From the NCBI RefSeq assembly GCF_036227265.1, contig NZ_CP109446.1, positions 3,109,001 through 3,173,000 of the forward strand: 64,000 nt of DNA. The letters run 5' to 3'. The notes under the pieces were generated by a model. That model searched no databases and was not told the origin of the DNA. It saw nothing but the letters and a program-made list of their open reading frames with translations. The stretch comes from Streptomyces sp. NBC_01476. Lineage in GTDB: Bacteria > Actinomycetota > Actinomycetes > Streptomycetales > Streptomycetaceae. The position numbers were made by a program, and so were the translations under genes. Of this stretch, positions 43,346-51,082 are shown in pieces (position 1 is the first letter of the stretch; every line of letters starts with the position of its first letter).

Positions 43346-44953
43346 GTGCATACGGACTTCGACGCCTGCGTCCGCGCTGTCCAGTCGAAGGACGCCCGTT
43401 TCGACGGGTGGTTCTTCACGGCGGTGCTCACCACCCGCATCTACTGCCGGCCCAGCTGCCCCGTCGTGCCGCCGAAGGTCCGGAACATGACCTTCTACCC
43501 GAGTGCGGCGGCGGCCCAGCAAGCCGGTTTCCGCGCCTGCAAGCGCTGCCGCCCCGATGCCAGCCCCGGCTCCCCGCAGTGGAACGAGCGCGCCGACCTG
43601 GTCGCCCGCACCATGCGGCTGATCGCCGACGGCGTGGTCGACCGCGACGGCGTACCGGGCCTCGCCGCCCGCATCGGTTACAGCGAACGCCAGATCGAGC
43701 GCCAACTGCTCGCCGAACTCGGCGCCGGCCCGCTCGCCCTGGCCAGGGCGCAGCGCGCCCAGACCGCCCGGCTGCTGATCGAGACCACCACGATGCCCAT
43801 GAGCGAGATCGCCTTCGCGGCCGGATTCGCCAGCATCCGCACCTTCAACGACACCGTGCGCGAGGTCTTCGCCCTGTCCCCGACCGAACTGCGCGCCCGG
43901 GTCGCCAAGGGCCGCCCGGCGGCAGCCAGCGGCATGATCACGCTGCGGCTCCCGTTCCGCCGGCCGCTCACCCCCGACAACCTCTTCGGCCACCTCGCCG
44001 CCACCGCCGTACCCGGCGTGGAGGAATGGCGCACGGGCGCGTACCGCCGCACGCTGCGCCTCCCGCACGGCCCCGGCGTCGTGGCGCTGCGGCCGCAGCC
44101 CGACCACATCGCGTGCCAACTGTGGCTGGCCGACTGGCGCGACCTGGCGCAGGCGATCAGCCGCTGCCGCCGGATGCTGGACCTGGACGCCGATCCCACG
44201 GCCGTGGACGCCCTGCTGTCGGCCGACCCGGTACTCGCCCCCCAGATCGCCAAAGCGCCCGGCAGACGGGTCCCCAGGGTCGCGGACGGGCCGGAATTCG
44301 CGGTACGCGCGGTGCTCGGCCAGCAGATCTCCACCGCGGCGGCCCGCACCCACGCGGGCCGGCTGGTGGCCGCGTACGGCGAACCGGTCACCGACCCGGC
44401 CGGCGGCCTCACCCACCTCTTCCCCTCCCCCGCCGCGCTCGCCGAGCACGACCCGAAGGAACTCGCGATGCCGCAGACCCGCCGCGACACGCTGGCAGCG
44501 CTGCTACGGGCTCTGGTGGACGGTGAACTGGACCTCGATGTGGGCAGCGACTGGGAACGGGCCCGGGAACAGCTCAAGACGCTGCCCGGCTTCGGACCCT
44601 GGACCGTCGAGACGATCGCGATGCGCGCGCTCGGCGACCCGGACGCGTTCCTCCCCACGGACCTGGGGATCCGCCACGCCGCCCGCGACTTGGGCCTTCC
44701 GACCACGCCGGCGGCGCTGCTCAGGCACTCCGCCGCCTGGCAGCCGTGGCGCTCCTACGCCACGCAATACCTGTGGGCGACCGGCGACCATCCCGTCAAC
44801 TTCCTGCCTCCGGACGACAGCCCGGACGAGAACCCGGACGAGGACCCGAACGACAACCCGAACGAGAACATCGCCTCCTATGGCGCCGAGCAGGGGCCCG
44901 CCCCGGCCTCGGCACCCGCCAAACCGCGTGACACGAAAGGCGCTTCACGATGA
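43346..44953 (+). CDS. AdaA-AlkA fusion: adaptive-response regulator and 3-methyladenine DNA glycosylase
   Basis: A 535-residue fusion. The Ada zinc domain (FFTAVLTTRIYCRPSCPVVPP...CKRCRPDASP) has four Cys, the first of which accepts methyl from phosphotriesters. An AraC helix-turn-helix follows (GYSERQIERQLLAELGAGPLALARAQRAQTARLL...FASIRTFNDTVREVF). The C-terminal AlkA glycosylase has the helix-hairpin-helix GLPGFGPWTVETIAMRALGDPDAF-like motif with the catalytic Asp in LPTDLGIRHAA. The tail is a DENPDEDPN-type acidic repeat. GTG 43346 gives the family start VHTDFDACVRAVQSKD. It overlaps ogt by ATGA and probably autoactivates both. Confidence 0.94.
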   Translation: MHTDFDACVRAVQSKDARFDGWFFTAVLTTRIYCRPSCPVVPPKVRNMTFYPSAAAAQQAGFRACKRCRPDASPGSPQWNERADLVARTMRLIADGVVDRDGVPGLAARIGYSERQIERQLLAELGAGPLALARAQRAQTARLLIETTTMPMSEIAFAAGFASIRTFNDTVREVFALSPTELRARVAKGRPAAASGMITLRLPFRRPLTPDNLFGHLAATAVPGVEEWRTGAYRRTLRLPHGPGVVALRPQPDHIACQLWLADWRDLAQAISRCRRMLDLDADPTAVDALLSADPVLAPQIAKAPGRRVPRVADGPEFAVRAVLGQQISTAAARTHAGRLVAAYGEPVTDPAGGLTHLFPSPAALAEHDPKELAMPQTRRDTLAALLRALVDGELDLDVGSDWERAREQLKTLPGFGPWTVETIAMRALGDPDAFLPTDLGIRHAARDLGLPTTPAALLRHSAAWQPWRSYATQYLWATGDHPVNFLPPDDSPDENPDEDPNDNPNENIASYGAEQGPAPASAPAKPRDTKGASR

Positions 44954-45459
44954 CGACCACCGTCCAGACTTCGGTGGACAGCCCCTGCGGCCCCCTGACC
45001 CTGGTCGCAAAGGACGGCAGACTCGCCGGCCTCTACATGACCGACCACCGCCACCGTCCTGCCCTGGAGACCTTCGGCCCGCGGATCACCCCCGGCGAAC
45101 TCCCGGTCTTCGCGGCCGTGTCGGAGCAGTTGACGGCCTACTTCGCCGGCGATCTCACCACCTTTGACGTCAGACCGGCCTTCGCGGGAACGCCGTTCCA
45201 GCAGCGCGTCTGGTCGGCACTGAGCGACATCCCGTACGGCGAGACCGTCTCGTACGGCCGGCTCGCCGCGTTGCTGGGGCAGCCGGGTGCCTCCCGGGCG
45301 GTGGGTCTGGCCAACGGCAAGAACCCGATCAGCATCATCGTGCCCTGCCACCGGGTGGTCGGTGCCAACGGGAGCCTGACGGGCTACGGCGGCGGCCTGG
45401 AGCGCAAGCGGTGGCTGCTGGACTTCGAGCGGGGCAGCACCCAGCAGACGCTGATCTGA
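44950..45459 (+). CDS. ogt: Methylated-DNA--protein-cysteine methyltransferase
   Basis: A 169-residue suicide repair protein that takes methyl from O6-methylguanine onto Cys133 in the VPCHRVV motif; FQQRVWSALSDIPYGETVSYGRLA is the DNA-binding helix-turn-helix. Overlap of four bases with the AdaA-AlkA gene makes a two-gene alkylation-damage operon. Convergent with the tetR gene downstream. Confidence 0.95.
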   Translation: MTTTVQTSVDSPCGPLTLVAKDGRLAGLYMTDHRHRPALETFGPRITPGELPVFAAVSEQLTAYFAGDLTTFDVRPAFAGTPFQQRVWSALSDIPYGETVSYGRLAALLGQPGASRAVGLANGKNPISIIVPCHRVVGANGSLTGYGGGLERKRWLLDFERGSTQQTLI

Positions 45460-45537
45460 CGCCCTTGGACCAGGCACAGGCACCGTGGGACCGGCGCCGG
45501 AGGCTGTCACGGCGCTGCGGCGCCCCTTGCCGCGGGT

Positions 45538-46137
45538 CTAGGACGACAACTGGAGCGCGGGGACGACCACCGCATCGATGTACCGGTGGCTGTACGCCGG
45601 ATCGGGGTCGATGCCTTCGATGATCGAACGCGCCAGCGCGCCGCCGAAGAGCATGTGCGGCACGAAATCGCGGGCCGGGTTGTCCGCGGCCAGTTCCCCG
45701 CGGTCCACGGCGCGCTGCACCAGGACACGGAAGCTCACCAGTTCCGGCTCGATGAGCAGTTCGCGCAGGGCGCGGAAGAGGTCATCGTTCTGGAAGGCGG
45801 CGTGCGCGAGGCCCCGCATCAGCTCCTGGTCGCGCTTGATGTCGCTCTCGTCGTGGCAGCGGACAAGTTCGTGCAGGTCACCGGCGAGCGTCCCGGTGTC
45901 GATGTCGGCGGGGGACACCGGCTTGTGGTGGCGCAGCGCGGTGGCGACGAGTTCCGGCTTGCCCTTCCACTGACGGTAGAGGGTGGCTTTGCTGGAGCGG
46001 GTACGGGCGGCGACGGCATCCATCGTCAGGGCCTCGTAGCCGACCTCGCGCAGCAGCTCTACGACCGCCTCGTAGAGTTCCCGCTCACGTTCGGGGGTCA
46101 GGCGGCTGCGGCGCGCGGCGGTTGTCTCCGGCGACAT
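45538..46137 (-). CDS. TetR-family transcriptional regulator
   Basis: A 199-residue repressor. N-terminal helix-turn-helix: LYEAVVELLREVGYEALTMDAVAARTRSSKATLYRQWKGKPELV. The C-terminal ligand domain is of the TetR_C-type linked to efflux control. GGAGG lies 7 nt before ATG 46137. CGAAACG occurs both at 46174-46184 in its promoter region and within the large inverted repeat at 46203-46248, so self-regulation is possible. No transporter is adjacent. Confidence 0.88.
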   Translation of the reverse strand: MSPETTAARRSRLTPERERELYEAVVELLREVGYEALTMDAVAARTRSSKATLYRQWKGKPELVATALRHHKPVSPADIDTGTLAGDLHELVRCHDESDIKRDQELMRGLAHAAFQNDDLFRALRELLIEPELVSFRVLVQRAVDRGELAADNPARDFVPHMLFGGALARSIIEGIDPDPAYSHRYIDAVVVPALQLSS

Positions 46138-46202
46138 GTCCTGTCCTCCCGTTCGGCTGTGGTGGACGCCGCTGTCGAAACGGTGTCGTACACCTAGAGG
46201 GT

Positions 46203-46248
46203 AGACGGCCCACGATCGAAACGCCACCGTTTCGATCGTGGGCCGTCT
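46203..46248. terminator. Perfect 21-bp inverted repeat between ribA and tetR
   Basis: Left arm 46203-46223 and right arm 46228-46248 are perfectly complementary around a 4-nt loop (CCAC). It starts 56 nt beyond the ribA stop and precedes the tetR promoter. It should terminate ribA; the CGATCG cores and position near tetR also allow an operator role. Confidence 0.7.
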
Positions 46249-46303
46249 CACATGCTCACAAAGGAACCGCGGGCAGCCCGGTGGCCTCCCCCACAGCTGC
46301 CGC

Positions 46304-46954
46304 TCAGGCAGGAAGCGCGAGCGCGTGCCCGGTGTGGTCGGCCTTCGCCCGCAGATAACGGACATTGGACTCCGAGACGTGCACACCGGTCGGCACCTGC
46401 TCGATCACCGCGGTGCCGAGCGCGACGAGTTGCCGGGTCTTGTCCGGGTTGTTGGTCAGCAGCCGGGCCTGCCGCACCCCCAGCGCGGCTAGCATCTGCG
46501 CGGCGGCGGTGTAGTCCCGCTCGTCCTCACCACGCCCCAGGGCCCGGTTCGCCTCATAGGTGTCGAGGCCCTGGTCCTGCAGCGCATAGGCGTCGAGTTT
46601 GGCGTACAGACCGATCCCGCGGCCTTCCTGCCGCAGATACAGCAGGTAGCCACCGGTCTCCGCGATGAGTTCCACCGCCTCACGCAACTGCGGCCCGCAG
46701 TCGCACCGCTCGGACCCGAACACGTCCCCCGTCAGGCACTCGGAGTGCGGCCGCACCAAGGGCGTCCCAGCCGCCTCGTACGCACCCAGCCCGAACGCCA
46801 GGTGCTCCTTGCCGTCCACCAGTCCGGTGAAGGTGAACACATCAGCGGTCGTCCCCCACCCGTCGGCGAACCGCAGCGGCACGCGGACCTTGGTACGGAT
46901 GCCGGCAGCCGGCAGGGCGGCGGCCACCGAGTCATTGCTTGCGTCAGCGGACAT
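46304..46954 (-). CDS. ribA: GTP cyclohydrolase II, stand-alone
   Basis: Opens the imidazole ring of GTP to start riboflavin synthesis, releasing formate and pyrophosphate. At 216 residues it has the zinc Cys set Cys73, Cys84 and Cys86 in SECLTGDVFGSERCDCG, and the RQEGRGIGL motif at 118-126. It is not fused to RibB and is outside a rib operon, so it may be a paralogue feeding a special pathway such as a deazapurine or flavin-type antibiotic. GAGGGGG precedes ATG 46954. No FMN riboswitch is recognised upstream. Confidence 0.92.
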   Translation of the reverse strand: MSADASNDSVAAALPAAGIRTKVRVPLRFADGWGTTADVFTFTGLVDGKEHLAFGLGAYEAAGTPLVRPHSECLTGDVFGSERCDCGPQLREAVELIAETGGYLLYLRQEGRGIGLYAKLDAYALQDQGLDTYEANRALGRGEDERDYTAAAQMLAALGVRQARLLTNNPDKTRQLVALGTAVIEQVPTGVHVSESNVRYLRAKADHTGHALALPA

Positions 46955-47272
46955 GAAGGACCCCCTCGTAAGATCTTGAAACATCAAGCTCTTCGGACAA
47001 TCCGATCATTTCCACCACCACACTCTGTGGCCCAGGTCACACGATGATCACCTGATCCGACCATGTTTCGGAAGGACTTGAGGGGGTTCCGTCCCTCGGC
47101 CCCTTTGATGCGAACGAGCTGCCTCTCCGGCTGCCGCACACGGCCCCACCCCGACGCCGGCCCTGCCTGCCTGCCTGCCGGAACGTGCTCAACCGGTGAC
47201 TGATTGACATCCTGGCAGTAGGTTCAGCCCCGTGATCAGTCAGATAGTGACCCTTGTCGGAGTGCTCGCCGC
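46955..47272 (-). pseudogene. Gap with degenerate tRNA-Ala copy (47073-47146)
   Basis: Read on the minus strand, 47146-47073 aligns over its full 74 nt with the intact tRNA-Ala at 50991-50918. Shared blocks include the acceptor start GGGCC, the anticodon-loop block CTCGTTCGCATC and CCCCTCAAGTCC near the 3' end. The acceptor and T stems no longer pair, so it should be non-functional. A CCTG tetranucleotide run sits near 47165. The rest of the gap holds the ribA promoter; no protein gene is seen. Confidence 0.65.
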
Positions 47273-48271
47273 ATGAGGAGCCAGGAGGCCGAGCTCGACC
47301 GGGACATAGCCGCGCTTCTGGCGGCCAGGGCGTTCACCGAAATCCGCCATCTGGCCGGAGGCGCACAGCACGTGGCGCGGGCCAAATCCCCTGACGAGGC
47401 TCTGGACCACATCAGATTCCTGGCCGACTTGAGCCACAATCTTCCGGGCGTCGCCCGGTCACGCCCCAGGAAGCCGTCCCGTGGGGGCAAGTCCCCTGGG
47501 AGCTTCGATCAGGCGATGGCCGAACGACCGATGAGCTGGGTCTGGAACACCGCCGGTCCGGAGGCGCGGGCGTGGATGCTGCGTCACATCGAACAGGCAG
47601 GGCGACTCTGGACGCCACCGCCGCCACTGCCGGCGTCCCGCACAGAACCGCCGCCGAGGACGCCGCACCGCACGCTCACGCAACTCCAGCGGGTACTTCC
47701 TCGGGACAGGCATCGTCAGGGCTCCTCTCATGAGACCCATCTGACCTGCTGTCACCCTTCCCCGCATCTCGGGGGAACCTCAGTCAGGGCACCAGCCGGG
47801 CACCAGCCACTGCCTCCGGCAGCGAATGTTCTCAAGGCCCTCGACACCGAAGCGATCTGCGCCCTGCACGACGAGGCCCGACGGCTCCGGCTCGGCCTGA
47901 GTGGAAGCGCGGCATGGCTCCAGGCCCACCTGGCCCCCGACACCGTCCACTATCTGCTTCCGGACCCGGCCCACTACTACTGGCCCGGCAACCCGGACGG
48001 TCGCGGCGGCAAGATCGACTGGTGGCAGTGCACCACGCTGCTGCAGATGTACAACGGAGAGCAGGTCAGCGGCCTGGTCGCCGTACGCCCGGATACCTTC
48101 ACAGCGTTGCCCTCGACTCTGCCCCGCAAAGCCCAGTTGCGACTCGTCCACCGCGTCCGCTCCATCGAGCGGGACACCTACCTTTGGGGCCGAGACCACG
48201 AGGCCGAATGCGCACCGCAACTTTGCGGCTACGTCCCCGAAGCGAACGACAATGCTCCGCCGACCACATGA
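47273..48271 (+). CDS. Hypothetical protein, probably a mosaic broken by an IS remnant
   Basis: One open frame of 332 codons, but composite. Residues 1-120 (ALLAARAFTEIRHLAGGAQHVARAKSPDEALDHIRFLADLSHNLPGVAR and RPMSWVWNTAGPEARAWMLRHI) look like a complete Streptomyces hypothetical ending in Pro-rich WTPPPPLP. Codons ~128-155 are the antisense of an IS3-type transposase start. The last ~150 residues (WLQAHLAPDTVHYLLPDPAHYYWPGNPDG...) are another unrecognised domain. The fusion is probably accidental, created by insertion and deletion. Confidence 0.45.
   Translation: MRSQEAELDRDIAALLAARAFTEIRHLAGGAQHVARAKSPDEALDHIRFLADLSHNLPGVARSRPRKPSRGGKSPGSFDQAMAERPMSWVWNTAGPEARAWMLRHIEQAGRLWTPPPPLPASRTEPPPRTPHRTLTQLQRVLPRDRHRQGSSHETHLTCCHPSPHLGGTSVRAPAGHQPLPPAANVLKALDTEAICALHDEARRLRLGLSGSAAWLQAHLAPDTVHYLLPDPAHYYWPGNPDGRGGKIDWWQCTTLLQMYNGEQVSGLVAVRPDTFTALPSTLPRKAQLRLVHRVRSIERDTYLWGRDHEAECAPQLCGYVPEANDNAPPTT
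47654..47753 (-). mobile_element. IS3-family OrfA remnant (5' end only)
   Basis: On the minus strand, ATG 47713 begins MPVPRKYPLELRERAVR, the typical start of IS3-family OrfA, preceded by GAGGAG. Homology stops after about 17 codons. The bases to about 47753 are probably the left end of the element. No OrfB is present nearby. Confidence 0.7.
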
Positions 48272-48913
48272 CCGCCGACTATGACGGCCAACGGGATTGA
48301 TCGTCAGCCGCAGCTAGACCATGGCGACAGCCTCGGGAACGCAGGGCCTATATGGAAGCGCCGCCCCGCGAAGGCTTCCGGGACATCTTCGTGGCAACGT
48401 GAGGCGAACGTGACAGTGAGGGAACCGCGCGGATCCTGACCGCCGTTGACTTGGCCTTCGCCGACGCGGAGCAGCGCAGGCCGCTGACTCCCGCCCTCAT
48501 GGCGAAGTGGCAGCGGGCTGTGCTGGGCCGCGACCTGAGCGTCCCTTGCTTGAAGCCCCGCTCTTCGGCGGTGCGCAAGAGGACGACAAGGGCGGCATAA
48601 CCGCTTGATGGCCGAGGCCCGGTGGGTGGCAGACGCTGCAGTTCCACCATGAGACCTCGTCGGCCAAGCCTGAAGGGGTCCTGCGAGCTGTGGTCGAGTG
48701 GACCGGAGCTCCAGCATGTGTGGCGTCCGTGCACGACAGCAGTGGTCTGGGGTCTGGGGTCTGGAACCCGGAGGTGACCAGTGGGATGCGCGGCTGAATC
48801 TGGTGATCGCCGCAGAAATGTCGGACTGTCCACTGGCCGAGATGGATGCCTGCGTGCCCGGGGACGCCAGTCGTTCCCTCGCCTGAGCCCAATCCGCAGG
48901 AGTCGGCCCGGGT
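48272..48913 (+). pseudogene. Decayed Fic-like gene copy (48352-48600) in a 642-bp gap
   Basis: Reading across frames and stops, 48370-48600 gives RRGFRDIF, TEGTARILTAVDLAFADA-like and LTPALMAKWQRAVLGRDL. These parallel the intact Fic gene downstream (AFRDFFNATR, TEGTTRVLAALDLALADA, LTFALMADWQQTVSGKDV). Stops and frameshifts make it a pseudogene and the catalytic motif is missing. Bases 48601-48913 show no gene. Confidence 0.65.
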
Positions 48914-49111
48914 GTGAACGTGACCACGATCGAGGAAGTCCTGCGGTCTCACGAGACCTTCGCGGAAGAGCTCTTCGACACGCTTCTGGATCGCTTGGGC
49001 TTCCCTGCGGCGTCCGATCCTGAGGCAGAAGGCTGAGCAAGGATCCTCCCCGGCTTGCCGGAGTCCGCTCGATACTTACTGGAGTTGCAGCGGCTGCACA
49101 CGGCAGAGTGA
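48914..49111 (+). pseudogene. Small acidic gene split by an in-frame TGA
   Basis: GTG 48914 opens MNVTTIEEVLRSHETFAEELF and reaches TGA at 49034-49036 after 40 codons. The same frame continues ARILPGLPESARYLLELQRL and stops at 49109-49111, only 5 nt before the next gene. The continuity suggests one ~65-residue gene with a recent nonsense mutation. It might be an antitoxin-like partner of the Fic module, but no family is recognised. Confidence 0.5.
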
Positions 49112-49115
49112 CGTG

Positions 49116-49787
49116 ATGACTGAACTGTGGGCACACGCCCTGACCTGGACGGAAGTGGATCCGTCGCGGCACCCGTTCGAGCTGGACGGGGATGCCGCGA
49201 AGACATTGACCGGTCTTGTCGCTCCCATGCTGCCCAGCGCCGAGGCCGCCGAAGAGCACCGCGGGCGCTCGCTGGCCGCCGTCACGAAGTTCCTGATGGA
49301 CCGATACGGCCGATGGGCCTGCGGGTGGAACTGGTCGATAGGTGAGGGCGACACCGATGGCGGGATCGTCGGCGCGTGGTGCTGCACCTCCCATTCCGTG
49401 ACGACGGCGAAAGAGACCGCTCCTCTGGTTGTCGCCAGCCTGCTTGAGTGGCGTGACTGGTTGGAGGATCTGGCGGAGCGCTTTGCCGCGCTGGCGCCGC
49501 CATCGCACTCGGCGGGAGCCACGGCGGATCCCTGGCATTGGGAGCGGGCCTGCACGCGGCTGGTCACCGTGGTGGCCGACCGAACGCAGGCCGAGAGCGG
49601 CTGGTACGGACACTGTGAGCAGGTGCTCGGCTGGTTCCTGGCCTACAACGGCGTCGAAGAGGAGCGAGCCGGCGAGATTGTGGAGGGCGCGATCGGCGGC
49701 CGATTCAACAGTTGGATCGCGCCGGACGCCACGGTGGTCGATGCGGTGAGTTCGAAGTTCGCCCAGGCCATGGGCGAGACCGGATGA
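49116..49787 (+). CDS. Unrecognised protein coupled to Fic
   Basis: A 223-residue soluble protein (MTELWAHALTWTEVDPSRHP, then GRWACGWNWSIGEGDTDGG and AKETAPLVVASLLEWRDWLEDLAERFAAL). Trp-rich and acidic, with no signal peptide or helix-turn-helix that I recognise. Its TGA overlaps the fic ATG (ATGA), so the two are made together; an inhibitor, chaperone or target of Fic are possible roles. ATG 49116 is preferred over GTG 49113. Confidence 0.7.
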   Translation: MTELWAHALTWTEVDPSRHPFELDGDAAKTLTGLVAPMLPSAEAAEEHRGRSLAAVTKFLMDRYGRWACGWNWSIGEGDTDGGIVGAWCCTSHSVTTAKETAPLVVASLLEWRDWLEDLAERFAALAPPSHSAGATADPWHWERACTRLVTVVADRTQAESGWYGHCEQVLGWFLAYNGVEEERAGEIVEGAIGGRFNSWIAPDATVVDAVSSKFAQAMGETG

Positions 49788-50440
49788 CGTTCGCCCCCGA
49801 CCACCCGAAGGATGCTCTCGCCGACTGGCTGCGCATCCGTCCACAGATCTCATGGCCGTGTTGGAGCATTGCCCACCGCAGCCATGGAGCAGGCCATCGA
49901 GACGCCTTCCGGGACTTCTTCAACGCGACCCGTGGAAGCCGCGACACCGAGGGAACCACGAGGGTCCTGGCAGCCCTCGATCTGGCCCTGGCAGACGCGA
50001 AGAGGGGCAATCGGTTGACGTTCGCTCTCATGGCCGACTGGCAGCAGACCGTGTCGGGCAAGGACGTGGCCGCCTTCCGTACGGTGCCGGCCTTCTCCAA
50101 GAGAGGGCGAGAACGCTACGGCATCACACCGGGCACGCGGGCGTGGTTCGAGCAGTGCCTGTCCGAGAGCACTCAACCGGACCTGCCGCTCCCCTCACGC
50201 GCCGCACGAACCTACCTCGACATCCTCTTCTTCCACCCGTTCGAAGACGGCAACGCCCGCGCGGCGATGCTGGCGCTCGCCTTCGTCCTGGCCCGCGAAG
50301 GAGTGGCGATCGACCAGGTGCACCCGCTCCAGACCACCCGCTGGGCCGACGACGCCGAGGGAGCGGCCGAGCTGGCAGTGCTGCTCGGCATCCTGATCAA
50401 CGCGGCACAGCGCCGCCCGTCCCACGGGAGGCAGCCATGA
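49784..50440 (+). CDS. Fic/Doc-family protein with variant active site
   Basis: A 218-residue protein with the Fic core HPFEDGNAR at 151-159, following RAARTYLDILFF. Fic enzymes transfer AMP or other phosphoryl groups onto protein hydroxyls, with His as base and the Gly-Asn-Gly-Arg loop holding phosphate. Here Gly158 is Ala and the second Arg of the motif is replaced (GNARAAM), so activity may be altered or weak. No inhibitory (S/T)xxxE(G/N) helix is obvious. It overlaps the upstream gene and the following MTERDV frame by ATGA at both ends. Confidence 0.8.
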   Translation: MTFAPDHPKDALADWLRIRPQISWPCWSIAHRSHGAGHRDAFRDFFNATRGSRDTEGTTRVLAALDLALADAKRGNRLTFALMADWQQTVSGKDVAAFRTVPAFSKRGRERYGITPGTRAWFEQCLSESTQPDLPLPSRAARTYLDILFFHPFEDGNARAAMLALAFVLAREGVAIDQVHPLQTTRWADDAEGAAELAVLLGILINAAQRRPSHGRQP

Positions 50441-50783
50441 CCGAACGCGATGTCATACGGAACGAAACCGCCCAGGGCTGCGTCCGATGTCCCAAGGCAT
50501 CGAGTGGTTCAGCTCCCTCGCGCCGGAGGAACAGTCCCAGACACTGCGATTCCTGGCCTACCACTGCATCCAGGCCCGCGCCATCGCCGAAGACGGTCCG
50601 GAGAGCATCAGCCGTGCCGGCCGGCGCCCGACACATACGCCTGCCGTACTCATCACACGAGGCCCGATCGACCACCAACTGAGGAAGATCGCCAGCCTCA
50701 CCCCCATCGATGAACGCTACAAGGCGTTCCGGCTCCTGATCGCGGTACTCGTGATCGCCGACGCGCGGCGCCGCGAGTACTAG
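50437..50783 (+). pseudogene. DUF5958-like gene, frameshifted and truncated
   Basis: The ATG at 50437 (overlapping the fic stop) reads MTERDVIRNETAQG, after which a one-base loss near 50480 moves the family sequence to the frame MSQGIEWFSSLAPEEQSQTLRFLAYHC...RPTHTPAVLITRG (from 50487). That frame stops at TAG 50781-50783, but a family-like C-terminus (CSGGCGHWWHKLY) continues in frame behind the stop. Both lesions indicate decay, although a 98-residue product from ATG 50487 could still be made. Confidence 0.65.
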
Positions 50784-50839
50784 TGCTCAGGCGGATGCGG
50801 TCACTGGTGGCACAAGCTGTATCGAACGACCCCCGAAAC

Positions 50840-50881
50840 GACGAGATCCCGCCCGATCTTGCGATCGGACGGGATCTCGTC
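50840..50881 (-). terminator. Long hairpin terminator of tRNA-Ala
   Basis: GACGAGATCCCG (50840-50851) plus CCGATC (50853-50858) pair with GATCGG (50863-50868) and CGGGATCTCGTC (50870-50881). This gives 18 paired positions with one C/A mismatch and a TTGC loop. It lies 36 nt beyond the tRNA 3' end, and GTCGTTT follows on the minus strand. Confidence 0.8.
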
Positions 50882-50917
50882 AACCGCTCCCGAGCTATCT
50901 CAAGAACAGTCGTGCGG

Positions 50918-50991
50918 TGGACCTGAGGGGATTCGAACCCCTGACCCCCTCGATGCGAACGAGGTGCGCTACCGGACTGCGCCACAGGCCC
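50918..50991 (-). tRNA. tRNA-Ala (anticodon CGC)
   Basis: A 74-nt cloverleaf on the minus strand. Acceptor GGGCCTG pairs with CAGGTCC (one G-U), discriminator A at 50918, anticodon stem CCTCG/CGAGG with loop TTCGCAT (anticodon CGC, reading GCG), T arm GGGGTTCGAATCCCC. The CCA end is not encoded. It lies downstream of sepX and is followed by its own terminator hairpin. Confidence 0.93.
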
Positions 50992-51082
50992 TTGCAACGA
51001 GGAAAACTCTAGCATCTCGGCACGGGTGGTCGTGAACGCGATATCGGCAGGTCCGCGAGTGGCCGGACGCCTCGGAGACAGG

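Noticed and set aside
46955-47072. FMN riboswitch before ribA
   Set aside because: None of the conserved RFN blocks can be found in the short leader.
47052-47150. Functional second tRNA-Ala
   Set aside because: The acceptor and T-stem pairing are lost and the T-loop consensus GTTCGAATC is broken.
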